Source of the DNA: Roseivirga pacifica
Lineage (GTDB): Bacteria > Bacteroidota > Bacteroidia > Cytophagales > Cyclobacteriaceae
NCBI RefSeq assembly: GCF_900111145.1
Contig: NZ_FOIR01000002.1
Coordinates: 868,001 to 932,000 of the forward strand
DNA: 64,000 nt
Direction: 5' to 3'
The number at the start of each line of letters is the position of its first letter. Within the stretch, counting starts at the first letter, position 1. Both the position numbers and the translations under genes were made by a program. The notes beneath the pieces were generated by a model. That model was given only the letters and a program-made list of their open reading frames with translations, was not told where the DNA came from and did not search any database. Positions 56,828-64,000 of the stretch are shown here, piece after piece.

Positions 56828-58816
56828 ATGAAAATTGGCAAGACCACAACAGTGAATGTTGCGCCTTATGAAAAGGTGGCCCTAGTGGCAGTAGTCGTTA
56901 TCAGCGTGCTGGTAATGATTGGCTGGTTTCTAGACATTGAACCTATGCTGAGCCTTATTCCGAACGGCTCTACCATGAAGTTCAATACAGCCCTGCTATT
57001 CTTTCTAACAGCCACTTCCATATTCGCTAAAATCAAAGACAAGCCCCTCATTGCTAAACTCTTAGCCTCTGCAGTAGTCCTTTTTGCACTGCTTAGTGTA
57101 GTGCAAGACATCTTTCGACACTTAGACTTTTTCATAGATAACCTATTTGTTTACGATTCTTACAGTGATAAGAACCCTGGTAGAATGTCGCCAGCATCGG
57201 CACTTTCATTTATTGCCACCAATCTTTGTCTATTATTCAGAAACACCAAGTTATCCAAAGGGATTTACCTGCAAGACATACTGATCTCAACAGTATTGTT
57301 TATCACCATTTTAGACCTAACCACTCACCTTTTAGGTATACCATTAACTAACAAAGAGTTTTTCCTGAGCACTATGGCCGTGCACACAGCGCTGCTATTT
57401 CTTGTGCTCAACATAGTACTATTAACGAGCAGCCCAGACCTCAACATATCCAAACTTATATTTGGCGAAAACCTGGGTAGCTCTTTAATGCGCCAAATGA
57501 TTCCGTTTATTTTCATTTCGCATTTCCTATTGAGCTTGCTTTGGTTTCAGCTTTCCAAAGCCTCCCTTATTACCGATGATTTTGCCATATCAGGACACAC
57601 ATCGAGTGTTATCCTAATCACACTTATTTATGTAACATTCATTGCTTCAAAGTATAACCGTGCCGATAGACAGCAAATATTGCTGAACGAAAAAATTGCC
57701 CTCACCAATAGCCAGTTAAAGCAGTTTCAATTTGCCTTAAATGAGAGCTCAATCGTGGCAATAACTGACCAACGCGGAATCATAAAGTATGTAAATCAAA
57801 AGTTCTGCGAAATTTCCGGATACAAAAAGCACGAACTGGTAGGCAAGACACACAAAATTGTGAACTCCGGATATCACGAAAAACACTTTTTTAAAACGCT
57901 TTGGAAAACAATAAATGAAGGAAAAGTTTGGCAAGGCGATATTAAGAACCGAAAAAAAGACGGTAATTATTATTGGGTTTTAACAGTAATAATCCCCTTT
58001 AAAGACGAAAACGGCAACATTTACCAGCACCTATCCATTAGGCAAGATATTACCAAAAGAAAAGCTGTAGAAGAACGACTAAAAAAACAGAACAAAGACC
58101 TTAAGAATAAGAATGAAGAGATCGAGCAGTTCGCATACATTGCTTCTCACGACCTACAAGAGCCGTTAAGAACACTTGTGAATTTCACCAACCTCTTTGA
58201 AAAGCGGCTTTCAGGAGAATTATCAGATGAAGGTACAAAATACCTTGGCTTTATAAACAATGCGGCCACTCGAATGAGCACACTTATAGCAGCACTGCTC
58301 GATTACTCACGCGCTGGCTCTGCCAAGGACTATACGCTTGTAGATAACAATGAAATTATAAATACGATAGTAGAAGATCTCAGCAAAAAAATTAGCGAGA
58401 CCAAAGCGCAAATTAAAGTAGCTGAATTACCCACTATTATGGCGCCAGAGCTTAGCATGCGCGTGCTTTGGCAAAACCTTATTTCCAATGCGCTCAAGTT
58501 TTCGAGAGAAAACGTCCCTCCTATTATCAACATCGATTATAAGCAACTTGGCGATAAAATTGAATTTACAATTGAAGACAATGGAATAGGAATTCCGGAG
58601 CATTCAATCAATAAAGTATTTAAAATATTCCAAAGACTTCATCCGGATAAAAAGTACCAAGGCCATGGGCTTGGCTTGGCGCTTTGCAAAAAGGTTATAG
58701 ACCAACTGGATGGAAACATTTGGATTACAAAACCAGAACACGAAGGTACCAAGCTTCACTTTTCCCTTAATCAAAAAACCAATGAAGAAACTAGATTGTA
58801 TTTTACTGGTGGATGA
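56828..58816 (+). CDS. sensor histidine kinase: membrane domain, PAS, HisKA, HATPase
   Basis: A 662-residue hybrid-free sensor kinase. The N-terminal half (about residues 15-285) has about eight membrane helices without a large periplasmic loop, resembling MASE-type sensory domains. It is followed by a PAS domain (about 295-410; SSIVAITDQRGIIKYVNQ, then KDGNYYWVL). HisKA has the phospho-His in IASHDLQEPLR. The HATPase domain has NALKFSRE, DNGIGIP and GHGLGLALCKKV. The HisKA sequence is of the phytochrome-like type common in Bacteroidota. It overlaps the response regulator gene by 35 nt, so the two are partners. The signal is unknown. Confidence 0.92.
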   Translation: MKIGKTTTVNVAPYEKVALVAVVVISVLVMIGWFLDIEPMLSLIPNGSTMKFNTALLFFLTATSIFAKIKDKPLIAKLLASAVVLFALLSVVQDIFRHLDFFIDNLFVYDSYSDKNPGRMSPASALSFIATNLCLLFRNTKLSKGIYLQDILISTVLFITILDLTTHLLGIPLTNKEFFLSTMAVHTALLFLVLNIVLLTSSPDLNISKLIFGENLGSSLMRQMIPFIFISHFLLSLLWFQLSKASLITDDFAISGHTSSVILITLIYVTFIASKYNRADRQQILLNEKIALTNSQLKQFQFALNESSIVAITDQRGIIKYVNQKFCEISGYKKHELVGKTHKIVNSGYHEKHFFKTLWKTINEGKVWQGDIKNRKKDGNYYWVLTVIIPFKDENGNIYQHLSIRQDITKRKAVEERLKKQNKDLKNKNEEIEQFAYIASHDLQEPLRTLVNFTNLFEKRLSGELSDEGTKYLGFINNAATRMSTLIAALLDYSRAGSAKDYTLVDNNEIINTIVEDLSKKISETKAQIKVAELPTIMAPELSMRVLWQNLISNALKFSRENVPPIINIDYKQLGDKIEFTIEDNGIGIPEHSINKVFKIFQRLHPDKKYQGHGLGLALCKKVIDQLDGNIWITKPEHEGTKLHFSLNQKTNEETRLYFTGG

Positions 58817-59201
58817 CAATGACGCTGACAATTATTATCATCAAATGATAATTGAAGAAGTAGGTTGTGCTGAAGCTATTCTTGCACTCGAAAATGCATT
58901 TGACGCACTCGATTACATAAAAAGTGTGGATGAAAGCGTGGAGCAAGCAACTCCTAACATCATATTTTTAGATATCAATATGCCAGGAATGAACGGCTGG
59001 GAGTTTCTTGATGAGTACGAGAAGCTTAGCAAAGAACAAAAGGCGAATGTAATGGTCATAATGCTTTCCACATCTCAAAACCCAGACGATAAAATTAAAG
59101 CCAAAGCAAAATACGGTATACTAGAGTTTGTGAATAAACCACTTACCGAAGAAACACTTAAGAAATTGATTAAAAAGCACTTTCCTGACGTGTTAGAATA
59201 A
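58782..59201 (+). CDS. single-domain response regulator
   Basis: A 139-residue receiver-only protein (Rcp1/CheY-like). The ATG at 58782, inside the 3' end of the kinase gene, gives the normal start KKLDCILLVDDNDADNYYH. The acidic pair DD, the phospho-Asp in NIIFLDINMPGMNG, the Thr/Ser in MLSTSQNPDD and Lys in EFVNKPLT are all present. There is no output domain, so it acts by protein interaction or phosphorelay. The 35-nt overlap implies translational coupling. Confidence 0.93.
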   Translation: MKKLDCILLVDDNDADNYYHQMIIEEVGCAEAILALENAFDALDYIKSVDESVEQATPNIIFLDINMPGMNGWEFLDEYEKLSKEQKANVMVIMLSTSQNPDDKIKAKAKYGILEFVNKPLTEETLKKLIKKHFPDVLE

Positions 59202-59304
59202 TTGTAAACCTATAAGACCAAGAACTCATTTAATATGAGCAACGCTAAAATAAACACGCACACATTGGTCCATATAAAAGGCTTACCAAGTTTCAACTTC
59301 TTTA

Positions 59305-59334
59305 TTGCCTAAAACTTGGCATTGGCTATATTAG
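59305..59334 (+). promoter_or_regulatory. promoter of the TPP-riboswitch operon
   Basis: TTG, 19 nt, then TATATTAG, one base away from the Bacteroidota TAnnTTTG. It ends 9 bp before the riboswitch, which is where transcription should start. Confidence 0.55.
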
Positions 59335-59343
59335 CCCACACAA

Positions 59344-59414
59344 AAGCACGGGGTGCCTTTAAGGCTGAGACAATACCCGAAACCTGATTTGGATAATGCC
59401 AACGTAGGGATGCT
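59344..59414 (+). ncRNA. TPP riboswitch (THI element)
   Basis: The conserved parts of the thiamine pyrophosphate aptamer are in order: CGGGGTGCC, GGCTGAGA, TACCC, AACCTGATTTGGATAATGCC and AACGTAGGGA. A P1 helix AGCA/TGCT closes it. It lies 68 nt upstream of the methyltransferase gene on the same strand. The gap has CTCAG/CTGAG that may form part of the expression platform. It should lower expression of the four-gene operon when TPP is plentiful. Confidence 0.95.
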
Positions 59415-59482
59415 TAACCAGAGTTCTACTGCTGTTTCGCTCGGAGCATTATCTCAGGTGTTTTTGTACAAACTGAGACATT

Positions 59483-60208
59483 ATGGAAGTAGAAAAACAA
59501 GACAAGCTCAATACTGTACTTATACCAGAAAAACAGGCCAACTGGCAAGGGAGGCCGGAATGGTTTTTTAATCGCGCGCATACCGATACCTACGAGCTTT
59601 GGTACGAAGGCCGATACAAACGCGCAGAGGTTTGGCAAAAGAAAGTAATGGAGCAATTGGTGAGCAAAGACCCACGCATAAAAACCCTGCTCGAATTTGG
59701 CTGCGGCACTACGAGATTTACCCGCTGGTGGAAAGAAATTGGCATTGAAGCAACCGGTGGCGACATTTCCCCACTTATGCTCTCGCAAGCCATTCATCTA
59801 TTCGATGGTGATTTGGTAAATGCCGACTCACACCATATGCCCTTTAAGGACAATACTTTCGATGCCTTAGCCTTCATTACCACATTTGAGTACTACAAGG
59901 ATCCTGTGCAGGTAATTCGAGAAGCAGCTAGAGTTGCACGCTGTGGCATTGCCATGGGTATGATGAACCGAAATTCACCAAAAGTAGCCCGCAGAAGAGT
60001 GCAGCAAGTGTTTGGCAAAAATCCTTTTTATGTAACCGCCACATTCTACACGCCTGCCAAGCTTATGGCCATTATTGATAAAGCGTTAAAAGGAAGAGAC
60101 TACACTGTAGAATGGACTTGCACGGGTCTACCAAAATGGTTCCCGGTGCAGCAATGGAATGTACCCGTGGGCGATTTCTTTGGGCTTTATGTTCAATTAA
60201 ATGACTAA
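59483..60208 (+). CDS. class I SAM-dependent methyltransferase, TPP-riboswitch controlled
   Basis: A 241-residue cytoplasmic methyltransferase. SAM-binding motif I is LEFGCGTTRFTRWW (about residues 69-82), motif II is TGGDISPLML, and motif IV-like is FDALAFITTFEYYKDP. The C-terminal substrate region is unlike biotin, ubiquinone or rRNA methyltransferases I know, so the substrate is unknown. It is the first gene after a TPP riboswitch and is followed by PurM-like, ThiE-like and Trm112-like genes. Trm112-type proteins are known activators of methyltransferases, so the fourth gene may encode its partner (inference). Confidence 0.82.
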   Translation: MEVEKQDKLNTVLIPEKQANWQGRPEWFFNRAHTDTYELWYEGRYKRAEVWQKKVMEQLVSKDPRIKTLLEFGCGTTRFTRWWKEIGIEATGGDISPLMLSQAIHLFDGDLVNADSHHMPFKDNTFDALAFITTFEYYKDPVQVIREAARVARCGIAMGMMNRNSPKVARRRVQQVFGKNPFYVTATFYTPAKLMAIIDKALKGRDYTVEWTCTGLPKWFPVQQWNVPVGDFFGLYVQLND

Positions 60209-60212
60209 TACC

Positions 60213-61265
60213 ATGAGTGAAAAACTAGGTAAAATAGAACACGATCTATTCAAACAGTTTATCAGCCAAAACTGCGGGTTTTCGCGACAAGAAGTTAGTA
60301 CCGGACCAGACTTTGGTGTAGATGTATCAGTAGTTGACCTACCCGGAAACTGGGGCATGGCCATGACTAGCGACCCACTTTCCTTAATTCCATCTTTGGG
60401 TTTGCAAGAGTCGGCATGGCTTTCTGTACAACTAATGGCCAACGACATGGCCACAACGGGTTTTGCGCCTACGTATGGCCAGTTTGTACTCAATCTTCCG
60501 GCTTCGTTTTCCAAGGCTGACTTTAAAATTTATTGGGAACATATTCACCAATACTGCGCTAACATCGGCATAGCCATTACTGGTGGGCATACTGGTTTTA
60601 TTGAAGGCCAAAACTCTACCATTGCAGGTGGCGGCACATTCACCACAATAGCGCCCAAAGAGTTGATTTTGGTATCGAAAATGGCGAAACCGGGTGATGC
60701 AATTCTGGTGACCAAGCAGTGTGCTATGTCTTCAGCAGCCATTTTAGCCATGAGCTTTCCCGAAACGGTGAGCAACAAGGCTGGAAAAGAAGTACAACAA
60801 AAAGCGGCTGAAGCTTTCTTTCAAACCTCATCGTTAGAAGACGCCATACATGCAGTTGGTAGCCACAATTCCAAAGAGGTAACCGCCATGCACGATGTAA
60901 CCGAAGGCGGTGTGCTGGGCGCCATTTACGAAATGGCCATTGCATCTGGCAACGGAGCAATTGTTTACAATGAAAAACTCCCGAAAAACGAGATTCAAAG
61001 TAAGGTTTGCAAAGTGTTTGACCTGGACCCAAGGTTTTGCATTGGGGCCGGGTCAATGATTATTACTTGTAAGCCAGAAGCTAGCCAAGCGGTGATCAAT
61101 CGATTGGCGAAAGAGCAGATTGCCTGTGCCGAAGTAGGACGAATGACAAGTGCGGATGAAGGCATAAAACTACAAGAAGCAGACAAAACCGTAGACCTCC
61201 CCTACTTTGAAGAAGATCCTTATTGGGCGGCATTTTTCAATGCATTTAAACAAGGGCTGAAATGA
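60213..61265 (+). CDS. PurM/HypE-ThiL superfamily (AIR synthase-related) protein
   Basis: A 350-residue ATP-binding protein of the PurM-like fold. I start at the ATG at 60213; an in-frame ATG at 60201 overlapping the preceding stop is also possible. Motifs are closer to HypE and AIR-synthase-related proteins than to classic ThiL: GPDFGVDVSVVDL, TSDPLSLIP, LMANDMATTGFAP, ITGGHTGFIEGQ and DVTEGGVLGAIYEMA. The TPP-regulated position suggests a thiamine-phosphate kinase-type or related reaction, but the ThiL GDDAA motif is not present. It overlaps thiE-like by 4 nt. Confidence 0.75.
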   Translation: MSEKLGKIEHDLFKQFISQNCGFSRQEVSTGPDFGVDVSVVDLPGNWGMAMTSDPLSLIPSLGLQESAWLSVQLMANDMATTGFAPTYGQFVLNLPASFSKADFKIYWEHIHQYCANIGIAITGGHTGFIEGQNSTIAGGGTFTTIAPKELILVSKMAKPGDAILVTKQCAMSSAAILAMSFPETVSNKAGKEVQQKAAEAFFQTSSLEDAIHAVGSHNSKEVTAMHDVTEGGVLGAIYEMAIASGNGAIVYNEKLPKNEIQSKVCKVFDLDPRFCIGAGSMIITCKPEASQAVINRLAKEQIACAEVGRMTSADEGIKLQEADKTVDLPYFEEDPYWAAFFNAFKQGLK

Positions 61266-61885
61266 AAAAGTCACCGATAAAAGCTGGAGTATATCTGGTG
61301 ATTGACCCTTCAATGGAACTGAACGTACTTTTAGAAAAGCTAGAATCTGCATTAAAAGCTGGGCTTTCGGCCGTGCAGATTTGGGATAACTTTAAGCGTA
61401 GTGACATAGCAGAAATCATATCGGCTATAGTCAAGCTTTGCCAGCAACACCAAACACCAGTTCTTATTAACAATCAATGGGAGTTTCTGAATGACTATGG
61501 TTTAGACGGAGTTCATTTCGATGAAGTTCCGGACGAAAAAGTCATTCAACAAATAGGTGAAAAAGCCCTTTTGGGCCTTACAACAAACAACAACTTAGCT
61601 ACCATTAAGTGGGCGGCAGAAAATGCCTTCGATTACATTTCATTCTGTTCGATGTTTCCATCACCTACCGCAAACAGCTGTGATTTAGTCGATTTTGAAT
61701 CAGTGCAAAAGGCACGTTCAATATTCAACGGACCCATCTTCTTGGCCGGAGGTATTCGCCCCGAAAACTTAAACCAATTACAACAACTAGAATTTGATGG
61801 CGTAGCCGTGGTATCGGGCATTATGAGTGCCGAAAATCCCAATGCAGCTATTAAAAACTATCAACAAAAATTAAGAACATTATGA
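61262..61885 (+). CDS. ThiE/TenI-like protein with altered active-site motifs
   Basis: A 207-residue TIM barrel of the thiamine phosphate synthase family. The fold signature is clear: AGVYLVIDP, AGLSAVQIWDNF, PVLINNQWEF, YGLDGVHFDE, GLTTNNN, FDYISFCSMFPS, LAGGIRPENL and VAVVSGI. Several canonical ThiE residues have changed, such as INDR to INNQ and GVHLGQED to GVHFDEVP. It may therefore be a TenI-type relative or a ThiE with shifted substrate. The operon and TPP riboswitch place it in thiamine metabolism. It overlaps the Trm112-like gene by 4 nt. Confidence 0.72.
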   Translation: MKKSPIKAGVYLVIDPSMELNVLLEKLESALKAGLSAVQIWDNFKRSDIAEIISAIVKLCQQHQTPVLINNQWEFLNDYGLDGVHFDEVPDEKVIQQIGEKALLGLTTNNNLATIKWAAENAFDYISFCSMFPSPTANSCDLVDFESVQKARSIFNGPIFLAGGIRPENLNQLQQLEFDGVAVVSGIMSAENPNAAIKNYQQKLRTL

Positions 61886-62169
61886 GACCAGCAACCATAA
61901 ACAAACTCTGCTGCCCTTTTGATAAAGCCGACCTAAACTTAACCACTACCAGCACCGAAGTTGATGGCAATGTGCTAGAAGGTTTTTTCACTTGTAGCAG
62001 CTGCAACCGCGTTTACCCAATTGTTCGCGGTGTCCCCATTATGAACCCAGATGAGTACCGAGAGTTCAAGTTAGAGCAACCTATTTTGGAGAAGTACGCC
62101 AAGCAACTAAATGGCGCTGTATCTGAAGATTTCCGACTTATCCCTAACACAGAAAAGTCCTTAGAGTAG
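61882..62169 (+). CDS. Trm112-like zinc protein
   Basis: A 95-residue protein of the Trm112/UPF0434 type. The zinc-site parts are LCCPFDKADL and FTCSSCNRVYPIVRGVPIMN. One position of the first CxxC is Asp (Cys11, Asp14), and the second pair is intact (TCSSC). Eukaryotic and archaeal Trm112 activates several methyltransferases by zipping onto them. Here it is co-transcribed with an orphan methyltransferase three genes upstream, which suggests a partner pair. The C-terminal 35 residues are an extra helical tail. Confidence 0.8.
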   Translation: MRPATINKLCCPFDKADLNLTTTSTEVDGNVLEGFFTCSSCNRVYPIVRGVPIMNPDEYREFKLEQPILEKYAKQLNGAVSEDFRLIPNTEKSLE

Positions 62170-62179
62170 TTTTACTTAG

Positions 62180-62227
62180 CCAGTTTTTAAGTGATGCTGG
62201 CAATTAGCCGCATCATTTAAAAGCTGG
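62180..62227. other. long hairpin just after the TPP operon
   Basis: An 18-bp stem (two G-U pairs as RNA) from CCAGTTTTTAAGTGATGC to GCATCATTTAAAAGCTGG, with a further GGC/GCC pair closing an AATTA loop. It starts 11 nt after the last stop of the operon and lacks a T-run, so it may be a transcript-end stabiliser or part of a repeat. Confidence 0.6.
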
Positions 62228-62263
62228 TATTAGCTTATGCATCACCAAAAACGATCAGCAGGT

Positions 62264-62293
62264 TTGTCAGATTTACTATTCTTTTTATGTTCG
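62264..62293 (+). promoter_or_regulatory. promoter of the 138-residue lipoprotein gene
   Basis: TTG, 19 nt, then TATGTTCG, one mismatch from TAnnTTTG, ending 20 bp before the ATG at 62314. Confidence 0.55.
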
Positions 62294-62313
62294 CAGGCTA
62301 ATGCAAACTACCT

Positions 62314-62730
62314 ATGAAAAAATTAATATTACTTATTGTTATTACCATAACAACATCAGGCTGTTCAAACAGCGATGCCCCGTTTGAGCAATACCCTCAA
62401 ACACACGACATCACATTTGATGTGTCATCATCCGAAAGCAGACAATCTTCCATCGATTTTCAAATTTTAGGAGGAGACATTGAAAAAGAATTCCATTCAT
62501 TTAGTGATGACCATTTGCCCCTATCGAGAATCTACAGAAACCAAAAGGTAAATTATCAGACGGGCTTATTGATTACTTATAGAGATGTTTCTAATGTGCA
62601 AGTTGGCGTAGACTTTGAGCCATACACAGTAACATTAACCATTCGCGTAGACTCAGAAATTGTGGCTACAAATGAATTTATAGTGGATGAATCTGGTTTA
62701 GTTGATTACGTTGAATACAAGTTTTTGTAG
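62314..62730 (+). CDS. putative lipoprotein of unknown function
   Basis: A 138-residue protein with a lipobox (ITTSGC, Cys17) after a short hydrophobic signal (KKLILLIVITI). The mature part alternates strands with no recognised domain. It has its own promoter and is followed 16 bp later by an AraC-type regulator gene on the same strand. Function unknown. Confidence 0.7.
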   Translation: MKKLILLIVITITTSGCSNSDAPFEQYPQTHDITFDVSSSESRQSSIDFQILGGDIEKEFHSFSDDHLPLSRIYRNQKVNYQTGLLITYRDVSNVQVGVDFEPYTVTLTIRVDSEIVATNEFIVDESGLVDYVEYKFL

Positions 62731-62745
62731 CGCGTAATTAGAACC

Positions 62746-63600
62746 ATGAAACAAATACCTGTAGTCTCACTTCCGCAAAGCACAAACGAGCCCATTTTAT
62801 CCGGGAACTTTAACATTAGAAGGCTACAGGATTTTATTGGAGACCAAGGCATGTCATCTGAGCCTCACCGGCACAGCTTCTACTTTATTTTGGTAATAGA
62901 AAAAGGCGAAGGAGATCACGAAATCGACTTTACTCATTATCAATTGGCGCATCGCTGCGTATTTATTTTGCGTCCGGGGCAAGTGCACCAACTAAGCGTA
63001 AAGGCCGAAACCCGCGGTTTTTTAATGCAGTTCAATGCCGATTTCTATCAACCGAAAAATGGAAAAGTAGCTCAGTTTTTTCGCAGGGCTAGCCACAAAA
63101 GCTTTTGCCAATTGCCCGAAGAAACCTTTTCGAGAATTAACTCTACCCTCAACACGATCTTTAGAGAGGCAAAGGAGCAGCAGCAAGGTCATCTAGAAGC
63201 CATTAATGCCCTGCTCGACACTTTCTTTATAGAGTTGATTAGAAATGCTAGCGAAAACCGACCGAGTACTGATAAATACGAGCAAGAACGCTTAGAGGAA
63301 CTTCAAGAACTTTTAGACAAGCATATAGCCACAGAAAAGCAAGTAAGTTATTACACCGGGGCGCTCAACCTTTCTGCCTTTCAACTGAATTCTATCACCA
63401 AAAAAGTATTAGGAAAAACCGCTTCGGAACTAATAAATGAGCAAGTAGTTTTAGAGGCGCGCAGGCAACTTTTAGGCACATCAAACCAAGTAAGTCAAAT
63501 CGCCTTTTCACTAGGCTATGACGACCCATCCTACTTTATTCGTTTCTACAAAAAACATACAGGGCTAACGCCAGAAGCCTACAGAAAAAAGTTCAGCTAA
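62746..63600 (+). CDS. AraC family transcriptional regulator
   Basis: A 284-residue regulator with an N-terminal cupin-like sensor (about residues 25-120; PHRHSFYFILVIEKGEGDHEI, shown in part as PHRHSFYFILVI, and RPGQVHQL). The C-terminal HTH_18 domain (about 185-284) has QIAFSLGYDDPSYFIRFYKK and ends TPEAYRKKFS. It is followed by a small membrane protein and an FAD oxidoreductase on the same strand, which are candidate targets. The ligand is unknown. Confidence 0.92.
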   Translation: MKQIPVVSLPQSTNEPILSGNFNIRRLQDFIGDQGMSSEPHRHSFYFILVIEKGEGDHEIDFTHYQLAHRCVFILRPGQVHQLSVKAETRGFLMQFNADFYQPKNGKVAQFFRRASHKSFCQLPEETFSRINSTLNTIFREAKEQQQGHLEAINALLDTFFIELIRNASENRPSTDKYEQERLEELQELLDKHIATEKQVSYYTGALNLSAFQLNSITKKVLGKTASELINEQVVLEARRQLLGTSNQVSQIAFSLGYDDPSYFIRFYKKHTGLTPEAYRKKFS

Positions 63601-63679
63601 GCACAGCTACACTTCATTTTTGTCCTATCCGCAACCAGGCAACCCACACTAATTTTGCTTCAACAAAGAGTTAATCTTT

Positions 63680-63919
63680 ATGAAGTTAAAAACAAAAGCC
63701 AAGCTCTTGGCATCCCTTAAAATCTGGCTGGTTATTTATCCATCCATTACCGCATTTCTCTACTTTTTAGGCGGACCAATTGCTCATTTACCACTCTACC
63801 TAAGAACCCTACTGCTCACCGCAACGCTTGTACCCTGGGTAGTTTTTGTAGGTGTACCAACCGTTGAGGCAATTTTAGATCGAATTCCCATTAACAAGAA
63901 CAAAAAACAACAGATATGA
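63680..63919 (+). CDS. small membrane protein preceding an FAD oxidoreductase
   Basis: A 79-residue protein with two predicted membrane helices (about residues 12-32 and 40-62). It overlaps the next gene by 4 nt (ATGA), so the two are translationally coupled. Similar small membrane proteins occur beside AraC-regulated oxidoreductases in Bacteroidota, but I cannot assign a function. Confidence 0.65.
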   Translation: MKLKTKAKLLASLKIWLVIYPSITAFLYFLGGPIAHLPLYLRTLLLTATLVPWVVFVGVPTVEAILDRIPINKNKKQQI

Positions 63920-64000
63920 AAACTCAATACGAAGTAATAATAATCGGAGGCAGTTATGCTGGGCTATCCGCTGCCATGGCACTAGGCCGATCGCTCAGAA
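63916..64000 (+). CDS. NAD(P)/FAD-dependent oxidoreductase, N-terminus (runs off the right edge)
   Basis: Only the first 28 residues are in the window: KTQYEVIIIGGSYAGLSAAM, then ALGRSLR. The FAD-binding GxGxxG variant GGSYAGLSAA is like thioredoxin-reductase-type flavoproteins. It overlaps the small membrane gene by 4 nt. Substrate unknown. Confidence 0.8.
   Translation, partial: MKTQYEVIIIGGSYAGLSAAMALGRSLR

Noticed and set aside
59353-59571. A plus-strand frame of 72 codons running through the TPP riboswitch
   Set aside because: It overlaps the conserved aptamer and the start of the methyltransferase gene; it is an artefact of an open frame.
1-64000. CRISPR arrays, tRNA, rRNA, intact insertion sequences or prophage genes
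   Set aside because: None could be supported: no regularly spaced direct repeats, no cloverleaf or rRNA signatures in the gaps, and no transposase, integrase or phage structural motifs.

Overview
This window looks like chromosome from a member of the Bacteroidota, most likely the Cytophagales. The evidence is indirect. The gene families include tricorn-type and DPP-IV-type secreted peptidases, DUF5916, DUF4399, DUF2911 and a SpmA-SpmB fusion. Genes are preceded by A-rich sequence without clear Shine-Dalgarno sites, and several promoters fit TTG-N17/19-TAnnTTTG. The genus cannot be fixed from sequence reading alone. No rRNA, tRNA, CRISPR array, intact transposase or phage gene was seen.

Layout. 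1-3.6 kb: 5' end of alaS (minus), then an M23 peptidase, a MerR-type regulator and dprA. 3.8-10.3 kb: a tricorn-like protease flanked by degraded intergenic repeats, a DUF5916 outer-membrane protein and an HdeD-like membrane protein. 10.5-14.8 kb: leuACDB on the minus strand. 15-16.5 kb: a TPR-like protein of unknown function facing away from leuA. 16.5-29.3 kb: a GPP34 protein, then a continuous minus-strand block read as ilvE-ilvD-ilvB-ilvN-ilvC-ilvA-thrA-thrB-thrC, covering aspartate to threonine to the branched-chain amino acids. 29.4-29.9 kb: the control region of that block, with two successive leader peptides rich in Ile, Val and Thr, each followed by its own intrinsic terminator. 30-41.9 kb: mixed housekeeping and envelope genes (GT-C glycosyltransferase, rsmE, SpmAB-like, DUF2911, S9 peptidase, DUF4328, VOC, RidA, DUF4399, TlpA-like, Na+/alanine symporter). 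42-44.1 kb: a repeat-rich region with an amber-interrupted gene, an orphan operator-like palindrome, DoxX and a small membrane gene. 44.1-50 kb: gltBD. 50.2-51.7 kb: a paralogue of the TPR-like protein, again head-to-head with a biosynthetic operon. 51.9-53.6 kb: a PadR regulator with two related small membrane proteins. 53.7-59.2 kb: metG, beta-carbonic anhydrase and a histidine kinase/response regulator pair. 59.3-62.2 kb: a TPP riboswitch followed by a methyltransferase, a PurM/HypE-like protein, a ThiE-like protein and a Trm112-like zinc protein. 62.3-64 kb: a lipoprotein, an AraC regulator, a small membrane protein and the start of an FAD oxidoreductase.

Two things stand out. First, the ilv-thr block has tandem attenuators. 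In both, the bases at the leader stop codon can pair with the 5' arm of the terminator, a simple two-state switch used twice in series. Second, the TPP-riboswitch operon is not a standard thiamine operon. It pairs an uncharacterised methyltransferase with a Trm112-type partner, alongside PurM-like and ThiE-like proteins whose usual catalytic motifs have changed. The two TPR-like paralogues sitting head-to-head with leu and glt operons are a third lead.
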